From Coemansia sp. RSA 922 (lineage: Eukaryota > Kickxellomycota > Kickxellomycetes > Kickxellales > Kickxellaceae), in NCBI GenBank assembly GCA_027577415.1, contig JANBQS010000039.1:1-48410 (forward strand): 48,410 nt of DNA. The letters run 5' to 3'. Below the pieces are notes generated by a model. That model did no database searches. It was given only the letters and a program-made list of their open reading frames with translations, and was not told where the DNA came from. The translations under genes and the position numbers were made by a program. Shown piece after piece: positions 1 to 9,382 of this stretch (the stretch's first letter is position 1; each line of letters opens with the position of its first letter).

Positions 1-837
1 ACTTTATTGGTACGCATACTCAGCGACCGAGGCATGTCCTCGCTACAGATCATGGTCTGGCGCTGCCTCGTACAGACCATAGCCGCAATATTCGCATGTC
101 GCTTATTGGGTATCTCGCCATTGCGGGTGTCCGGCGGGTGGAAACGGTTCCGATGGGTGCTTGTACGCGCGGTATTCGGATCTGTTGGGCATTTACTCTA
201 CTACATGGCACTAAGCAAACTGCCCATGGGTATTGCCACGGTATTGTTTTTCACCAATCCCCTGTTTACTGCCTTACTGGCACGCCTAATGCTTGGTGAG
301 GCCTTCAGTAGTCGGCATCGCTCGTTGGCTGCGCTGTGTTTGGCTGGTATTGCGCTGGTCGTAATGCCTATTCCGTTTACGCCACTCGGGTTCTTGTTTG
401 GTGGCTCGCTTATATGGTCACTGTGCGCATTGCTGGGCGCAGCTTCTGTTGCATTGGCCTATGTTAGTATTCGCAAGGCTGGCGTCTCTGTACATGCTAT
501 GGTACATGTGACGTATTTTGGCGCAGTCGGAGCCATGGGAAGTCTGGCACTGGCACTGGCGACTGGCGAGCTTTACTCATGGCAAGCGCTGCTTCCAAAC
601 ACGGCGCTGGATTATATACTGGTGGTTGGAGTCGGTCTGGCGGCGTTTGCAGCGCAATTCCTAATGAACTGGGGACTGCAGTTAGCTCCTGCTGGACCTG
701 CTGTGATGATGCGGAATAGCGATATTGTTATAACTTTTATCCTCGACGCTGTACTTTATCGCACTGTGCCTGGACTGTTCAGCATGTTTGGCGCCGTTAT
801 TATCACCGGCTGCGTAATTACAATGGGTCTCATGTAA
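1..837 (+). CDS. EamA/DMT-family membrane transporter, 5' end cut by window edge
   Basis: The reading frame is open from base 1 to the stop at 835-837, so the N-terminus lies outside the window; the in-frame TTG at base 7 is not a credible start. About 278 residues are visible, almost all hydrophobic helices broken by short basic loops. The stretch around bases 205-300 (LPMGIATVLFFTNPLFTALL, then ARLMLGE) is the typical end of an EamA repeat (drug/metabolite transporter superfamily), and a second repeat follows to the C-terminus. The family exports or exchanges small metabolites across the plasma or organelle membranes; SLC35G-like proteins are the nearest type I would suggest. Substrate cannot be told. 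It is followed on the same strand after 190 bp by the ClpP gene, with no sign of functional linkage. Confidence 0.85.
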   Translation, partial: TLLVRILSDRGMSSLQIMVWRCLVQTIAAIFACRLLGISPLRVSGGWKRFRWVLVRAVFGSVGHLLYYMALSKLPMGIATVLFFTNPLFTALLARLMLGEAFSSRHRSLAALCLAGIALVVMPIPFTPLGFLFGGSLIWSLCALLGAASVALAYVSIRKAGVSVHAMVHVTYFGAVGAMGSLALALATGELYSWQALLPNTALDYILVVGVGLAAFAAQFLMNWGLQLAPAGPAVMMRNSDIVITFILDAVLYRTVPGLFSMFGAVIITGCVITMGLM

Positions 838-1027
838 ACAAAAAATATATCTATCATCTTGAGGTGCTCGATCACAATAGGGTGAGGGGGGTAAAAAATG
901 CTACTGCATTTGCACCCATCATCTACTTTAATTGCTGCCGTGCATCGCGTTTTCTGTGACATGTGCTTGTTGGTTATCTCCTTTTTTATATTCAATTTCA
1001 TAATTTGTATTTTTTTACTCTTACCAA

Positions 1028-1777
1028 ATGCAACGGATTCTGAAATCAGGCACAATAAGCAGAGCTACGCGTGCTTTACAGCACGTTAGGAGCTACCATA
1101 CGCCACTGGGCCTCGGACAGTGGAACGGGCAGGCGGCCAGCCAAGCAGCAACGACAACGAGTTCGCTTATCCCCATCGTCATTGAGCAGTCTGCACGAGG
1201 CGAGCGCTCCTTTGACATATTCTCACGACTCCTCAAAGAGCGCATTATAATGCTAAATGGTCCCGTCAACGACAGTCTATCCTCGGTCATTGTCGCTCAG
1301 TTGCTTTTTCTCGAGGCCGAAGACCCGCTCAAACCAATCTCGCTCTATATCAACAGTCCCGGTGGCAGCGTGACCTCGGGTCTAGCTATCTACGACACTA
1401 TGCAGTATATCCAGTGCCCTATTAGCACCTTGTGTACGGGTCAGGCATGTTCAATGGGCTCTTTGCTGTTGGGGGCGGGTACCAAGGGACAGCGCTTTGC
1501 TCTGCCGCATTCTACTATTATGGTGCACCAGCCGAGTGGTGGTGCGGAGGGACAGGCGTCGGATATCGCTATTCATGCCAGGGAAATTTTGAAGACTAGG
1601 GAGCGCCTCAACCGCATTTATCATCGTCATACGGGTCAGGACTTGGCTGTTATTGAGCATTCGATGGAGCGTGATAACTTTATGACACCGGATGAGGCTC
1701 GCGACTTTGGACTTATTGACAGAGTCCTTGTTAAACGCTCAAAGGACACGCCGTCTGATGACGCAGCCAAACCATAG
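1028..1777 (+). CDS. CLPP: Mitochondrial ATP-dependent Clp protease proteolytic subunit ClpP
   Basis: This 249-residue protein is a serine peptidase of family S14. ClpP forms a double heptameric barrel that degrades unfolded matrix proteins fed to it by ClpX. The first ~25 residues are rich in Arg/Ser/Ala with no acidic residue ([20 protein letters not shown]), a classic mitochondrial presequence. The fold core follows, with the oxyanion glycines in [11 protein letters not shown], the catalytic serine in GQACSMGS (Ser142), the histidine in [10 protein letters not shown] (His167) and the aspartate in [11 protein letters not shown] (Asp216). All three triad residues are present. The C-terminal tail past residue 235 is short and charged. 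A possible AATAAA poly(A) signal lies at 1847-1852. ClpP is missing from budding yeast but present in many other fungi, so presence here fits a non-Saccharomyces lineage. Confidence 0.96.
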   Translation: MQRILKSGTISRATRALQHVRSYHTPLGLGQWNGQAASQAATTTSSLIPIVIEQSARGERSFDIFSRLLKERIIMLNGPVNDSLSSVIVAQLLFLEAEDPLKPISLYINSPGGSVTSGLAIYDTMQYIQCPISTLCTGQACSMGSLLLGAGTKGQRFALPHSTIMVHQPSGGAEGQASDIAIHAREILKTRERLNRIYHRHTGQDLAVIEHSMERDNFMTPDEARDFGLIDRVLVKRSKDTPSDDAAKP

Positions 1778-1873
1778 ATTTTTTCATAGCCGGTGGCTGT
1801 GGGAAGGTGGTTTTTTTTTGTTCACGTATACTTTGAAGTTGAGCACAATAAAGACTATACGTACTAGTTTTCA

Positions 1874-2099
1874 GATTGTCTGTGCGATACGGGACGACGT
1901 GGCGTTCAGAACCCGTAGTGGCCTCTCTCAAAATGCCTCAAAAAGACTACTCATGATGTGCTATGAGGCGCGCCTGTCCATGTATAGTGCCGTGTATCTT
2001 TATAACCACACACACCAGGCGCCCGCTTACAAGGACACCGGGTCGTGTACTTTCAACCGGCTATTTTAAAACACCCTCTTTACTGTCGCTTACATATCC
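1874..2099 (+). promoter_or_regulatory. Promoter block of MCO gene 1, duplicated before MCO gene 2
   Basis: The segment 1874-1892 (GATTGTCTGTGCGATACGG) recurs exactly at 4053-4071, 226 and 220 bp before the respective start codons. A second shared block, CCACACACA-CAGGC, is at 2006-2020 and 4182-4196, just after a TATA-like TTTATAA (1999-2005). The last bases before both ATGs (CTTTACT-TCGCTTAC) also match. This shows that the duplication that made genes 1 and 2 included the upstream control region, so they are probably co-regulated. I do not recognise a known transcription-factor site in the shared words. Confidence 0.7.
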
Positions 2100-3722
2100 A
2101 TGGCGCATATCTACCAGAAGGCGGCTAGCGCCGTGCTAATTCTCGGTGCTATTGCCAGCGCGGCGCGAGTGGTGGTCAACTGGGATGTTGGATACGTGCA
2201 AGTGGATCGCGATGGCCACAGCCCACGACGCGCCGTCGGTGTTAATGGCGCGCTGCCGATTCCGCCAGTCATCGCAACTAAAGGCGATACGTTGGTAATC
2301 AACGTGCACAACTCTCTTGATGTAACTACGTCGATCCACGCCCATGGCATATTCCAAAACGGTACCAACTATATGGATGGCCCCGCCATGGCCACGCAAT
2401 GCGGCATCCCGCCTGGTCACAACTTTACCTATGAATATGAGGCGGACCACGCCGGCACGTTCTGGCTCCACGGTCACGATCACCACCAGAACTCTGACGG
2501 TTTGCGTACACCATTGGTTGTGCGTGAGCGTATGGATCCATATCATTACGAGGCAGAATACGTGTTGTCGCTGGAGGACTGGTACCAGTTTGAGTTTGCG
2601 ACGCGACTCAAAAACTCTCTGGATCCGACTCAGGTTTTCCCGCCGCCACCAAACTACCCCTATGCCTTGTTTAATGGCTACCCGACGGCTCCAAAATTTC
2701 AGTTCAAGCCAGGTAAAACGTATCGCTTTCGCATCTTGAATATGTCGACGACCGAGTGGTTTCAGTTCAACCTTCCTGGGCATCAGATGCGCGTTATCGA
2801 GGCTGATGGCGAGTACTCCCAGCCTAGCGCTGTCGACGGTTTGGATATGGGCCCTGGCCAGCGCTACTCGGTTCTAGTCACCGCCCATCCGACTGACTCG
2901 CACAATTACTATTACAACACCACGTTGTACGCCATCTTCGACCCCAAGCTTGAGGGCAGGAACCCACGTTACTACCAAGGATATATCGAGTACCGCGAGG
3001 GTGCCCCTATCATGCCCACTACCGAGCCAGCGAACTTCAAGTGGGTCAACGATGTCGAACTCTGCTCCCTCGATGGAAACCCTCCGCTGCCCGTCGACCG
3101 TCAAATCGATCTAACCGTGGGTCTTTCGCTGTTTACCACGGGCCAGACCTTTAACATTATCAACAACATTACCTACGCCCAGCCCTTGATCCCTTCTCTC
3201 TACTCGACGCTATCCATCGATGCTCCGCTTTACACAAACGAAGCTGTATACGGTCCACAGACACACGCCCTTGTTTTGAAGCACTTGGAATCTATTGAAC
3301 TTCTTATCAAGAATCCCAGCGTCCTTCTACACCCGATGCATCTCCACGGTCACGCGTTCCAGATCATCGAGCTTGGCTCACTTGTTAATCAATCGGAACC
3401 TGTGTTGCGGTACTCGGAGAAGTGTAATTCTCCTATGAAGCGAGACACGTTTGTCGTCCCTGTTGACCACTACGCCAAGTTGAGATTTAGAGCCGACAAT
3501 CCGGGTGTTTGGCTGCTGCACTGCCATATGGACGTACATTTTGGCATGGGCATGGCGCTCACTTTCATCGAGGCTCCTGATGTGCTCCGTCAGCGGCAAA
3601 AGGTGCCTGACTCCATGCTTGAATTGTGCCACGTTCAGGGCATTCGCACCAAGGGCAACGGAGCTGGCAATGCCGGGTTTGACCTCACAGGTCTACCACC
3701 GCCTCCAACCCTTAAAGCTTGA
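2100..3722 (+). CDS. Secreted multicopper oxidase 1 (Fet3/laccase type)
   Basis: This 540-residue protein oxidises a reducing substrate at a type 1 copper and reduces oxygen to water at a trinuclear cluster. A signal peptide covers about residues 1-21. Three cupredoxin domains follow. All four copper motifs are present: SIHAHG (His80, His82), FWLHGHDHHQ (His124, His126), HPMHLHGH near residue 413, and HCHMDVHFGMGM near residue 480, which supplies the type 1 Cys and His. The residue five after that His, the axial position, is Met. The opening VNWDVGYV and the QCGIPPG and LSLEDWY words resemble fungal iron-transport MCOs of the Fet3 group, but there is no C-terminal membrane helix, so the enzyme should be secreted. 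Ferroxidase versus laccase activity cannot be decided from sequence. It heads an array of four intact copies and one fragment. Confidence 0.93.
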   Translation: MAHIYQKAASAVLILGAIASAARVVVNWDVGYVQVDRDGHSPRRAVGVNGALPIPPVIATKGDTLVINVHNSLDVTTSIHAHGIFQNGTNYMDGPAMATQCGIPPGHNFTYEYEADHAGTFWLHGHDHHQNSDGLRTPLVVRERMDPYHYEAEYVLSLEDWYQFEFATRLKNSLDPTQVFPPPPNYPYALFNGYPTAPKFQFKPGKTYRFRILNMSTTEWFQFNLPGHQMRVIEADGEYSQPSAVDGLDMGPGQRYSVLVTAHPTDSHNYYYNTTLYAIFDPKLEGRNPRYYQGYIEYREGAPIMPTTEPANFKWVNDVELCSLDGNPPLPVDRQIDLTVGLSLFTTGQTFNIINNITYAQPLIPSLYSTLSIDAPLYTNEAVYGPQTHALVLKHLESIELLIKNPSVLLHPMHLHGHAFQIIELGSLVNQSEPVLRYSEKCNSPMKRDTFVVPVDHYAKLRFRADNPGVWLLHCHMDVHFGMGMALTFIEAPDVLRQRQKVPDSMLELCHVQGIRTKGNGAGNAGFDLTGLPPPPTLKA

Positions 3723-4052
3723 GGGGGAACAACATATGATTGACTTTATAATACTTTAGTAAACTTGGTAGCCAATTATTTATAGGCCCTAATTGGTAAT
3801 CACGCTCATATTGCCTTGATAATAGCAACATGGTTCCTTTCTAGTCGGTCACTGATTTGATACTCACAAGACCAAGAGCTCATTTAAGTGCTAAGCCACG
3901 AGTCCTTCAATGCGGCCAGTGGTATAGGAAAAGGGGAGGGTTTTTTGTTGCCGTATTATTTGAATTCTGCATGAGCACAACGATGTAAATTACAAGTAAT
4001 GGTTTCTGGCTCCATTCTGCTCTCGGGACTTTTATTTTTGGCCCACATGCTT
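3723..4052. other. Intergenic spacer between MCO 1 and MCO 2
   Basis: AT-rich 3' flank of MCO 1 followed by unique sequence before the duplicated promoter block starts at 4053. I see no gene, RNA or mobile element in it. Confidence 0.6.
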
Positions 4053-4272
4053 GATTGTCTGTGCGATACGGAAAATGAGGCGTTCTGGACCAAAGCGGCG
4101 TCCCTTTAAATGCCTCGCAAACAACCACATGTTGTGACAAGCACGCCTCTTGTCTAGGTAGAGTGTCGTGTGTCTTTAAAACCACACACATCAGGCATCC
4201 ATCTAAAAGGAGGCCTGGTCGTTTTCTCTCTACCGAACAGTTTCTCACTTTACTATCGCTTACGTACACACA
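4053..4272 (+). promoter_or_regulatory. Promoter block of MCO gene 2, copy of the MCO 1 promoter
   Basis: It shares with 1874-2099 the exact 19-base word at 4053-4071, a TATA-like TTTAAAA at 4175-4181 immediately followed by the CCACACACA-CAGGC word (4182-4196), and the CTTTACTATCGCTTAC leader end. Between these conserved words the sequence has diverged, which makes the words themselves candidates for protein-binding sites. Confidence 0.68.
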
Positions 4273-5925
4273 ATGAAAGTATACCGGCAGGCGGCTAGCG
4301 TAGTGCTTCTTCTCGGCGCGCTAACTAGTGCCGCTCGCGTAGTGGTCGACTGGAACGTTGGCTATGTGAATTTGGATCGCGATGGTCACAGCCCACGACG
4401 TGCCATTGGCGTCAATGGTGCGCTGCCGATTCCGCCAGTATTTGCAACCAGGGGCGATACTCTGGTAATCAACGTGCACAACTCTCTCGATGTAACTACG
4501 TCGATCCACGCCCATGGCCTTTTCCAAAACGGTACGAGCTTTATGGACGGCCCCGCCATGGTTACTCAGTGTGGCATTCCACCTGGCCATTCTTTCACAT
4601 ACGAGTACGAGGCGGACCACGCTGGCACGTTCTGGCTGCACGGTCACGATCACCACCAGAACTCGGATGGTCTGCGCGCGCCATTGGTTGTGCATGAGCG
4701 TAGGGAGCCACATCGTTACGACGAAGAGTATTTGCTGTCGCTGGAGGACTGGTATCCGTTCGAGTTTGCGGCCCGGCTTAAAGATACTCTGGATCCAACC
4801 AAAACTTTCCCGCCGCCAGCCAGCTTTCCTTATGCTCTGTTTAACGGCCACCCGACGACTCCGACGCTAAAATTCAAACCTGGGAAAACTTATCGCTTTC
4901 GCATCTTGAATATGTCGACGACCGAGTGGTTCCAATTTAACCTTCCTGGCCACCAGATGCGCGTTATTGAGGCTGATGGCGAGTACTCCCAGCCAAGCGC
5001 TGTTGATGGATTGGACATGGGCCCAGGTGAGCGCTACTCGGTTCTTGTCACCGCTCATCCGACCGACTCGCACAACTATCACTACAACGCCACGCTATAT
5101 GCCGGCTTTGTCCCTAGGATAGAGGATAAGAACCCACGCCATTACCAAGGGCTTATCGAGTACCGTGAGGGTGCCCCTATCATGCCCACTGCTGAGCCAG
5201 CGAACTTCAAGTGGGTCAGCGATGTCGAACTCTGCTCCCTCAGCGGTAATCCCCCGCTACCTGTCGACCGTCAGATTGAGCTTACCGTAGGCGGGTCACT
5301 GTTTACCACGGGCCAGACTATGGACGTCATTAACAACATTACCTATGCCCAGCCCTTGATCCCTTCTCTCTACTCTGCGATGTCACTCGATACTCCACTA
5401 GCCATGAACGAGGCTGTGTACGGTCCACAGACCCATGCCATTATTTTAAAGCACTTGGAGTATATCGAGCTGCTTGTAAATAGCCCCAACTCACTTCCTC
5501 ATCCTATGCATCTCCACGGTCACGCATTCCAGATCATCGAGTATGGTTCACTTGCCAACAAGTCGGAACCCGTGCGCCGCTTCTCCTCCGAGGTCAACGC
5601 TCCCATGCAGCGAGACACGATTGTTATTCCGGTCAACAGCTACGTCAAGATTAGGTTCAGAGCCGACAACCCCGGCGTTTGGCTGTTCCATTGCCATATG
5701 GACATTCACTTTGGCATGGGCATGGCGCTAACATTTATTGAAGCCCCCGATGTGCTTCGCCAGCGCCAAAAGGTGCCTGAAGCTATGCTCGATCTGTGCC
5801 GTGCTCATGGTATTCGCACTGAAGGAAATGGAGCTGGCAACACTGGGCTTGATCTAACTGGCTTACCATTGCCGCCAGTAAGAGTGAATCGAAATGGGCC
5901 TTTAGTGCCTCCAGTAGACTTTTAG
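4273..5925 (+). CDS. Secreted multicopper oxidase 2 (Fet3/laccase type)
   Basis: This 550-residue protein is a close paralogue of MCO 1, with long identical stretches through all three cupredoxin domains. The signal peptide is residues ~1-21 (hydrophobic VVLLLGALTSA). The copper ligand motifs SIHAHG, FWLHGHDHHQ, HPMHLHGH and HCHMDIHFGMGM are all intact, again with Met at the axial type 1 position. Several N-glycosylation sequons (NGTS, NMST, NATL) support secretion. Compared with MCO 1 it has a longer, Pro-rich tail after the GLPLPP word. There is no membrane anchor. Its promoter is a copy of that of MCO 1, so the pair probably answers to the same signal. Differences lie mainly in surface loops, suggesting recent duplication with changing substrate contacts (inference). 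Confidence 0.93.
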   Translation: MKVYRQAASVVLLLGALTSAARVVVDWNVGYVNLDRDGHSPRRAIGVNGALPIPPVFATRGDTLVINVHNSLDVTTSIHAHGLFQNGTSFMDGPAMVTQCGIPPGHSFTYEYEADHAGTFWLHGHDHHQNSDGLRAPLVVHERREPHRYDEEYLLSLEDWYPFEFAARLKDTLDPTKTFPPPASFPYALFNGHPTTPTLKFKPGKTYRFRILNMSTTEWFQFNLPGHQMRVIEADGEYSQPSAVDGLDMGPGERYSVLVTAHPTDSHNYHYNATLYAGFVPRIEDKNPRHYQGLIEYREGAPIMPTAEPANFKWVSDVELCSLSGNPPLPVDRQIELTVGGSLFTTGQTMDVINNITYAQPLIPSLYSAMSLDTPLAMNEAVYGPQTHAIILKHLEYIELLVNSPNSLPHPMHLHGHAFQIIEYGSLANKSEPVRRFSSEVNAPMQRDTIVIPVNSYVKIRFRADNPGVWLFHCHMDIHFGMGMALTFIEAPDVLRQRQKVPEAMLDLCRAHGIRTEGNGAGNTGLDLTGLPLPPVRVNRNGPLVPPVDF

Positions 5926-6003
5926 GGGTATATTGCTTTATATATATGTTATTTAATAGACATTGCTGACAAATGTTTATATATATAGCTTCTACACGAC
6001 TAG

Positions 6004-6435
6004 ATGTATCTCCATGGCCATGCGTTCCAGATCATCGAGCTTGGCTCACTTGTTAACAATTCAGAGCCCGTAGTACAGTACTCGTCAAAGTGTAATTCTC
6101 CTATGAAGCGAGACATTATCGTCGTCCCTAATGGTCACTACATCAAGATTAGGTTGAGAGCTGATAACCCCGGTGTTTGGCTGCTGCACTGCCATATGGA
6201 CATACACTTTGGCATGGGCATGGCGCTCACTTTCATCGAGGCTTCTGATGTGCTCTGTCAGCGACAAAAGGTGCCTGACTCTATGCTTGAGCTATGTCGC
6301 GCTCAGGGTATTCGCACCAAGGGCAAAGGAGCTGGCAACACTGGGCTTGATCTCGCTGGTCTTTCGCCACCGCCGACAACAGCTTTCCAGAATGGGCGTC
6401 CTTCGACCCCGACTCCGACCCCGACGAATCAGTAG
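6004..6435 (+). pseudogene. Orphan C-terminal MCO fragment (part of cupredoxin domain 3)
   Basis: A 143-residue open frame that corresponds only to the last part of an MCO, from inside the HPMHLHGH copper motif to the C-terminus. The match to MCO 1 DNA starts abruptly around 6003 (GATG.ATCTCCA) and is near identical afterwards. The motif is damaged: the leading His-Pro is gone and the next His is Tyr (MYLHGHAFQ), so the type 1 site cannot form. HCHMDIHFGMGM is kept, and the tail ends in a Pro/Thr repeat. Only 78 bp separate it from the MCO 2 stop codon, leaving little room for a promoter. I read it as a truncated duplicate; a transcribed read-through tail of MCO 2 is an alternative. The frame has no internal stop, so the truncation is recent or the piece is under some constraint. 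Confidence 0.8.
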
Positions 6436-7301
6436 GGTAATTTCTCTAGTAATTGCCTTCTAATCTTCAAACATCATGTTTACACATACCACTCTCGCTT
6501 GGCTTAAACAGGAAAGCACACCTCAGCCACATGCTTGACAATCACTTGTCGGTCCAGAAAAAAAGCCGCACATATCTCCCTCAGTGTGAGAAAGTCGGAT
6601 ATGGAATACAACCACCCTTGGGACCATCTTGGACAATCGAATAGGCTGCACTATTCCCTTGAGTGCTCCTCCCTTCTTTTTGACATGAAACAGAAACGCA
6701 GTCGCGCCACAAACCACGGTGGGCTGTTTCCTACTTCCAAATGCTGCTATTTTGATAATACAAAAATGTATTTTATGGCAGCACGTTGTCATTGTCGCGC
6801 ATTATGAGGGAAATAGTGCACACCCCAAATAAAGTAAATTTCGCGCATGAAGATATTGAAAAGATTTTCTTGGACCGCTCGTGTGTATCGAATCTGATAT
6901 GTGGCGTACCTTGCTTGAAGCTATACTTGCTCAACTGCACGTTCCAATTCCATTTTATTTGCGTTTGTTTTTTCCAGTTAACAATGTTCCTTTTTGGGAG
7001 TGTACTTCTGGTTCTAGTACAGATGATAGTGTTGTATACACAAGGCAGTCCAAAACAACGCCCCACCTCGCTTCTTCTTACCCGTTTGTTTGGAGGACCG
7101 TTATTCTAGCACCCTCATCTTTCCTGCTCTTTCTCCATGGCTATATATTACTAATGGGCATAGCCAGCCCTTTCCCTCTTTTAACTCTTGTTCACCACCA
7201 TAGACTTTTTTTTTTGCAAACATCAAACGTGATATTTTCATTATCTATAGTTATTGCTTGTCACTTTTATTTTTTACTTTCGGCTTTGTTGATATACCCA
7301 G
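6436..7301. other. Intergenic region before MCO 4, no gene recognised
   Basis: About 870 bp, AT-rich toward its right end. Open frames here are short, overlap one another and have no family resemblance. A TATATATT word at 7143-7150 lies about 155 bp before the next start codon and is the likely core promoter of the downstream MCO. Confidence 0.55.
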
Positions 7302-8975
7302 ATGCGAGGACTCTACACAAGAGCAACCGCTGCTCTGCTGCTGTTGATCCAGACACAATCTGTGCTGGCTAAGCGAGTGGTCGTGAACTGGGACGTTGGC
7401 TATGTAAACGTTAACCGCGACGAGACTATAATGCGCCGCGCCATCGGCGTCAACGGTGCGCTACCTATTCCGCCGGTATTTGCGACAAAGGGCGACACTT
7501 TGATTCTCAACGTTGCCAACTCGCTCGATGAGACCACATCAGTTCACGCTCACGGTCTCTTTCAGAATGGTACCAGCTACTTGGATGGCCCAGCAATGGT
7601 CAATCAGTGCGGCATTCCACCTGGCGAGTCCTTTTCCTACGAGTACATGATCGACCAGCCCGGCACGTACTGGCTACATGGCCACGACCACCACCAAAAC
7701 TCTGACGGCTTCCGCGCGCCACTTATCATCTACGACAGCCACAACCCCTTTGATTATGACGAGGATATTTTGCTGTCGTTCGAGGACTGGTACAAGGAGG
7801 AGTTTGCCGAGCGTGCCAAAATCACACTGGATCCCTCATTCCCGTTCCCTCCTCCGCATGGCTACGGACACGCTCTCATTAATGGCTACAACGGAAACTA
7901 TACCAAGCCCATTTACTTTCACCCGGGCAAGACGTACCGCTTGCGCTTGATCAACATTGGCACCCTGCGCTGGTTCCAGTTCACGCTCCCTGGACACGAG
8001 ATGCGCGTGATCGAGATGGACGGTATCGACATTGAGCCTCAGGTCGTCGAGGGCCTGGACATTGCGCCAGCTCAGCGCTACTCTGTACTGGTCACTGCTC
8101 GCAACTCCGTCGAGTTCAATTACCGCTACAACGCCACCATGTACGCCAGCTTTGTCCCGCCGTCTAATGGGCTCGAGCCTCGCGTATACTCTGGCGACAT
8201 TATCTACCGTGAGGGTGCGCCCTTCAGGATGCACGATAGCAACTCGCAGACGTGGTTTGCCAATGACGTTGACTTCCACTCGTTCGACGGCGAACTGGCT
8301 CTACCCGTTGACCGATATATTAAAATGTCTATCGGTAACAACCCGTACCATACGGGCCAGCATCTCGACCACATCAACAACATTACCTATTCACCGCCCA
8401 AGGTCCCTACACTATATACCGCGTTGACCATGGGCGAGGTCGCGATGACCCCTCGCGTCTATGGTCCGCAGACCGGCGCCATCGTGCTCAAGCACTTGGA
8501 GGTTGTTGAGGTGACAATCCATAATCCAAACGACATGCCGCACCCACTGCATCTCCACGGACACGCATTCCAAATAATCGAGTACGGCCTTGCCGAGTCA
8601 CCTTTCCCAATCCCCGACCAGTTCAAGAACACTCCGACCAGGCGCTACTCGGGGTCTCCGGCCAAGCGCGACACCATGACTATCCCTGAGCATCAGTACA
8701 TTAAGATCCGGTTTAGAGCCGACAACCCCGGCGTTTGGTTCATGCACTGCCACTTGGATGTGCACTTTATCATGGGGATGGCCATGGTATTCGTTGAGGC
8801 ACCCGACGTGCTGCAAAAAACAATGACTGTGCCGCCTCAGATGCTTGACTTTTGTAAGCGCCAGGGCACTCGTACTTGGGGTAATGCCGCTGGAAATGAT
8901 GGCTACAACTTTGGCGGCCTCCCGGACCCTCCCAGGATTGTTTCTCGCCCGCCTGGCACCACCGGTCATTCATAA
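7302..8975 (+). CDS. Secreted multicopper oxidase 4 (Fet3/laccase type)
   Basis: This 557-residue protein has a signal peptide of ~22 residues (MRGLYTRATAALLLLIQTQS) and three cupredoxin domains. The ligand motifs are SVHAHG, YWLHGHDHHQ, HPLHLHGH and HCHLDVHFIMGM, complete for four coppers, with Met at the axial type 1 position. It is clearly more distant from MCO 1 and 2 than they are from each other. Between HGHAFQIIEYG and the KRDTM word it carries a longer Pro-rich loop, shared in kind with MCO 5. The loop sits near the type 1 site in known MCO structures, so it may affect substrate access (inference). N-glycosylation sequons are present and no anchor is seen, so it should be extracellular. 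Confidence 0.93.
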   Translation: MRGLYTRATAALLLLIQTQSVLAKRVVVNWDVGYVNVNRDETIMRRAIGVNGALPIPPVFATKGDTLILNVANSLDETTSVHAHGLFQNGTSYLDGPAMVNQCGIPPGESFSYEYMIDQPGTYWLHGHDHHQNSDGFRAPLIIYDSHNPFDYDEDILLSFEDWYKEEFAERAKITLDPSFPFPPPHGYGHALINGYNGNYTKPIYFHPGKTYRLRLINIGTLRWFQFTLPGHEMRVIEMDGIDIEPQVVEGLDIAPAQRYSVLVTARNSVEFNYRYNATMYASFVPPSNGLEPRVYSGDIIYREGAPFRMHDSNSQTWFANDVDFHSFDGELALPVDRYIKMSIGNNPYHTGQHLDHINNITYSPPKVPTLYTALTMGEVAMTPRVYGPQTGAIVLKHLEVVEVTIHNPNDMPHPLHLHGHAFQIIEYGLAESPFPIPDQFKNTPTRRYSGSPAKRDTMTIPEHQYIKIRFRADNPGVWFMHCHLDVHFIMGMAMVFVEAPDVLQKTMTVPPQMLDFCKRQGTRTWGNAAGNDGYNFGGLPDPPRIVSRPPGTTGHS

Positions 8976-9287
8976 AATTTTGGACATGAAAGCCATTTCT
9001 ATTCTTAGTACAATCACTATTTTTAGTTTCTTGTCCGCAGCTGTAGTACTAAACAGACAATATGTCTAAATGTCTTTGGTCTATAGCTTGTAAATCGCCT
9101 AGTGGCGTAGCGCAATCCAGCAGACACTATCATGCGGAGTCACTATTAGCAGCCTTTTGGACTCGTAGTCATGCCGCACTTACGCCAAGCCTTGAGATGT
9201 ATTTGCGCTCCTAGTGTATCACTCACACAGGGCTTAGCCCTTTTAATGGCCTGGGCACACCCCCTGTTTTCTAGCCTGTGTGTTGTC

Positions 9288-9294
9288 TATAAAT
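9288..9294 (+). promoter_or_regulatory. TATA box of MCO 5
   Basis: TATAAAT at 9288-9294, 95 bp before the ATG at 9383. It overlaps an in-frame upstream ATG at 9293, which therefore cannot be in the mRNA if this box is used; this decides the start of MCO 5 in favour of 9383. The rest of the 8976-9287 spacer holds no recognisable gene. Confidence 0.6.
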
Positions 9295-9382
9295 GTGGTT
9301 ATTGACAAGTATCTTGCTTGAATTATTTTTCGTACCTTGTCTCCATATCTTTATATCTTTGAATGTTGTAATAGCGTGTAAA

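Noticed and set aside
2136..2783. 215-codon minus frame inside MCO 1
   Set aside because: Antisense shadow of a strongly recognised gene, and a similar shadow appears in MCO 2 at 4321-4851, as expected from shared codons.
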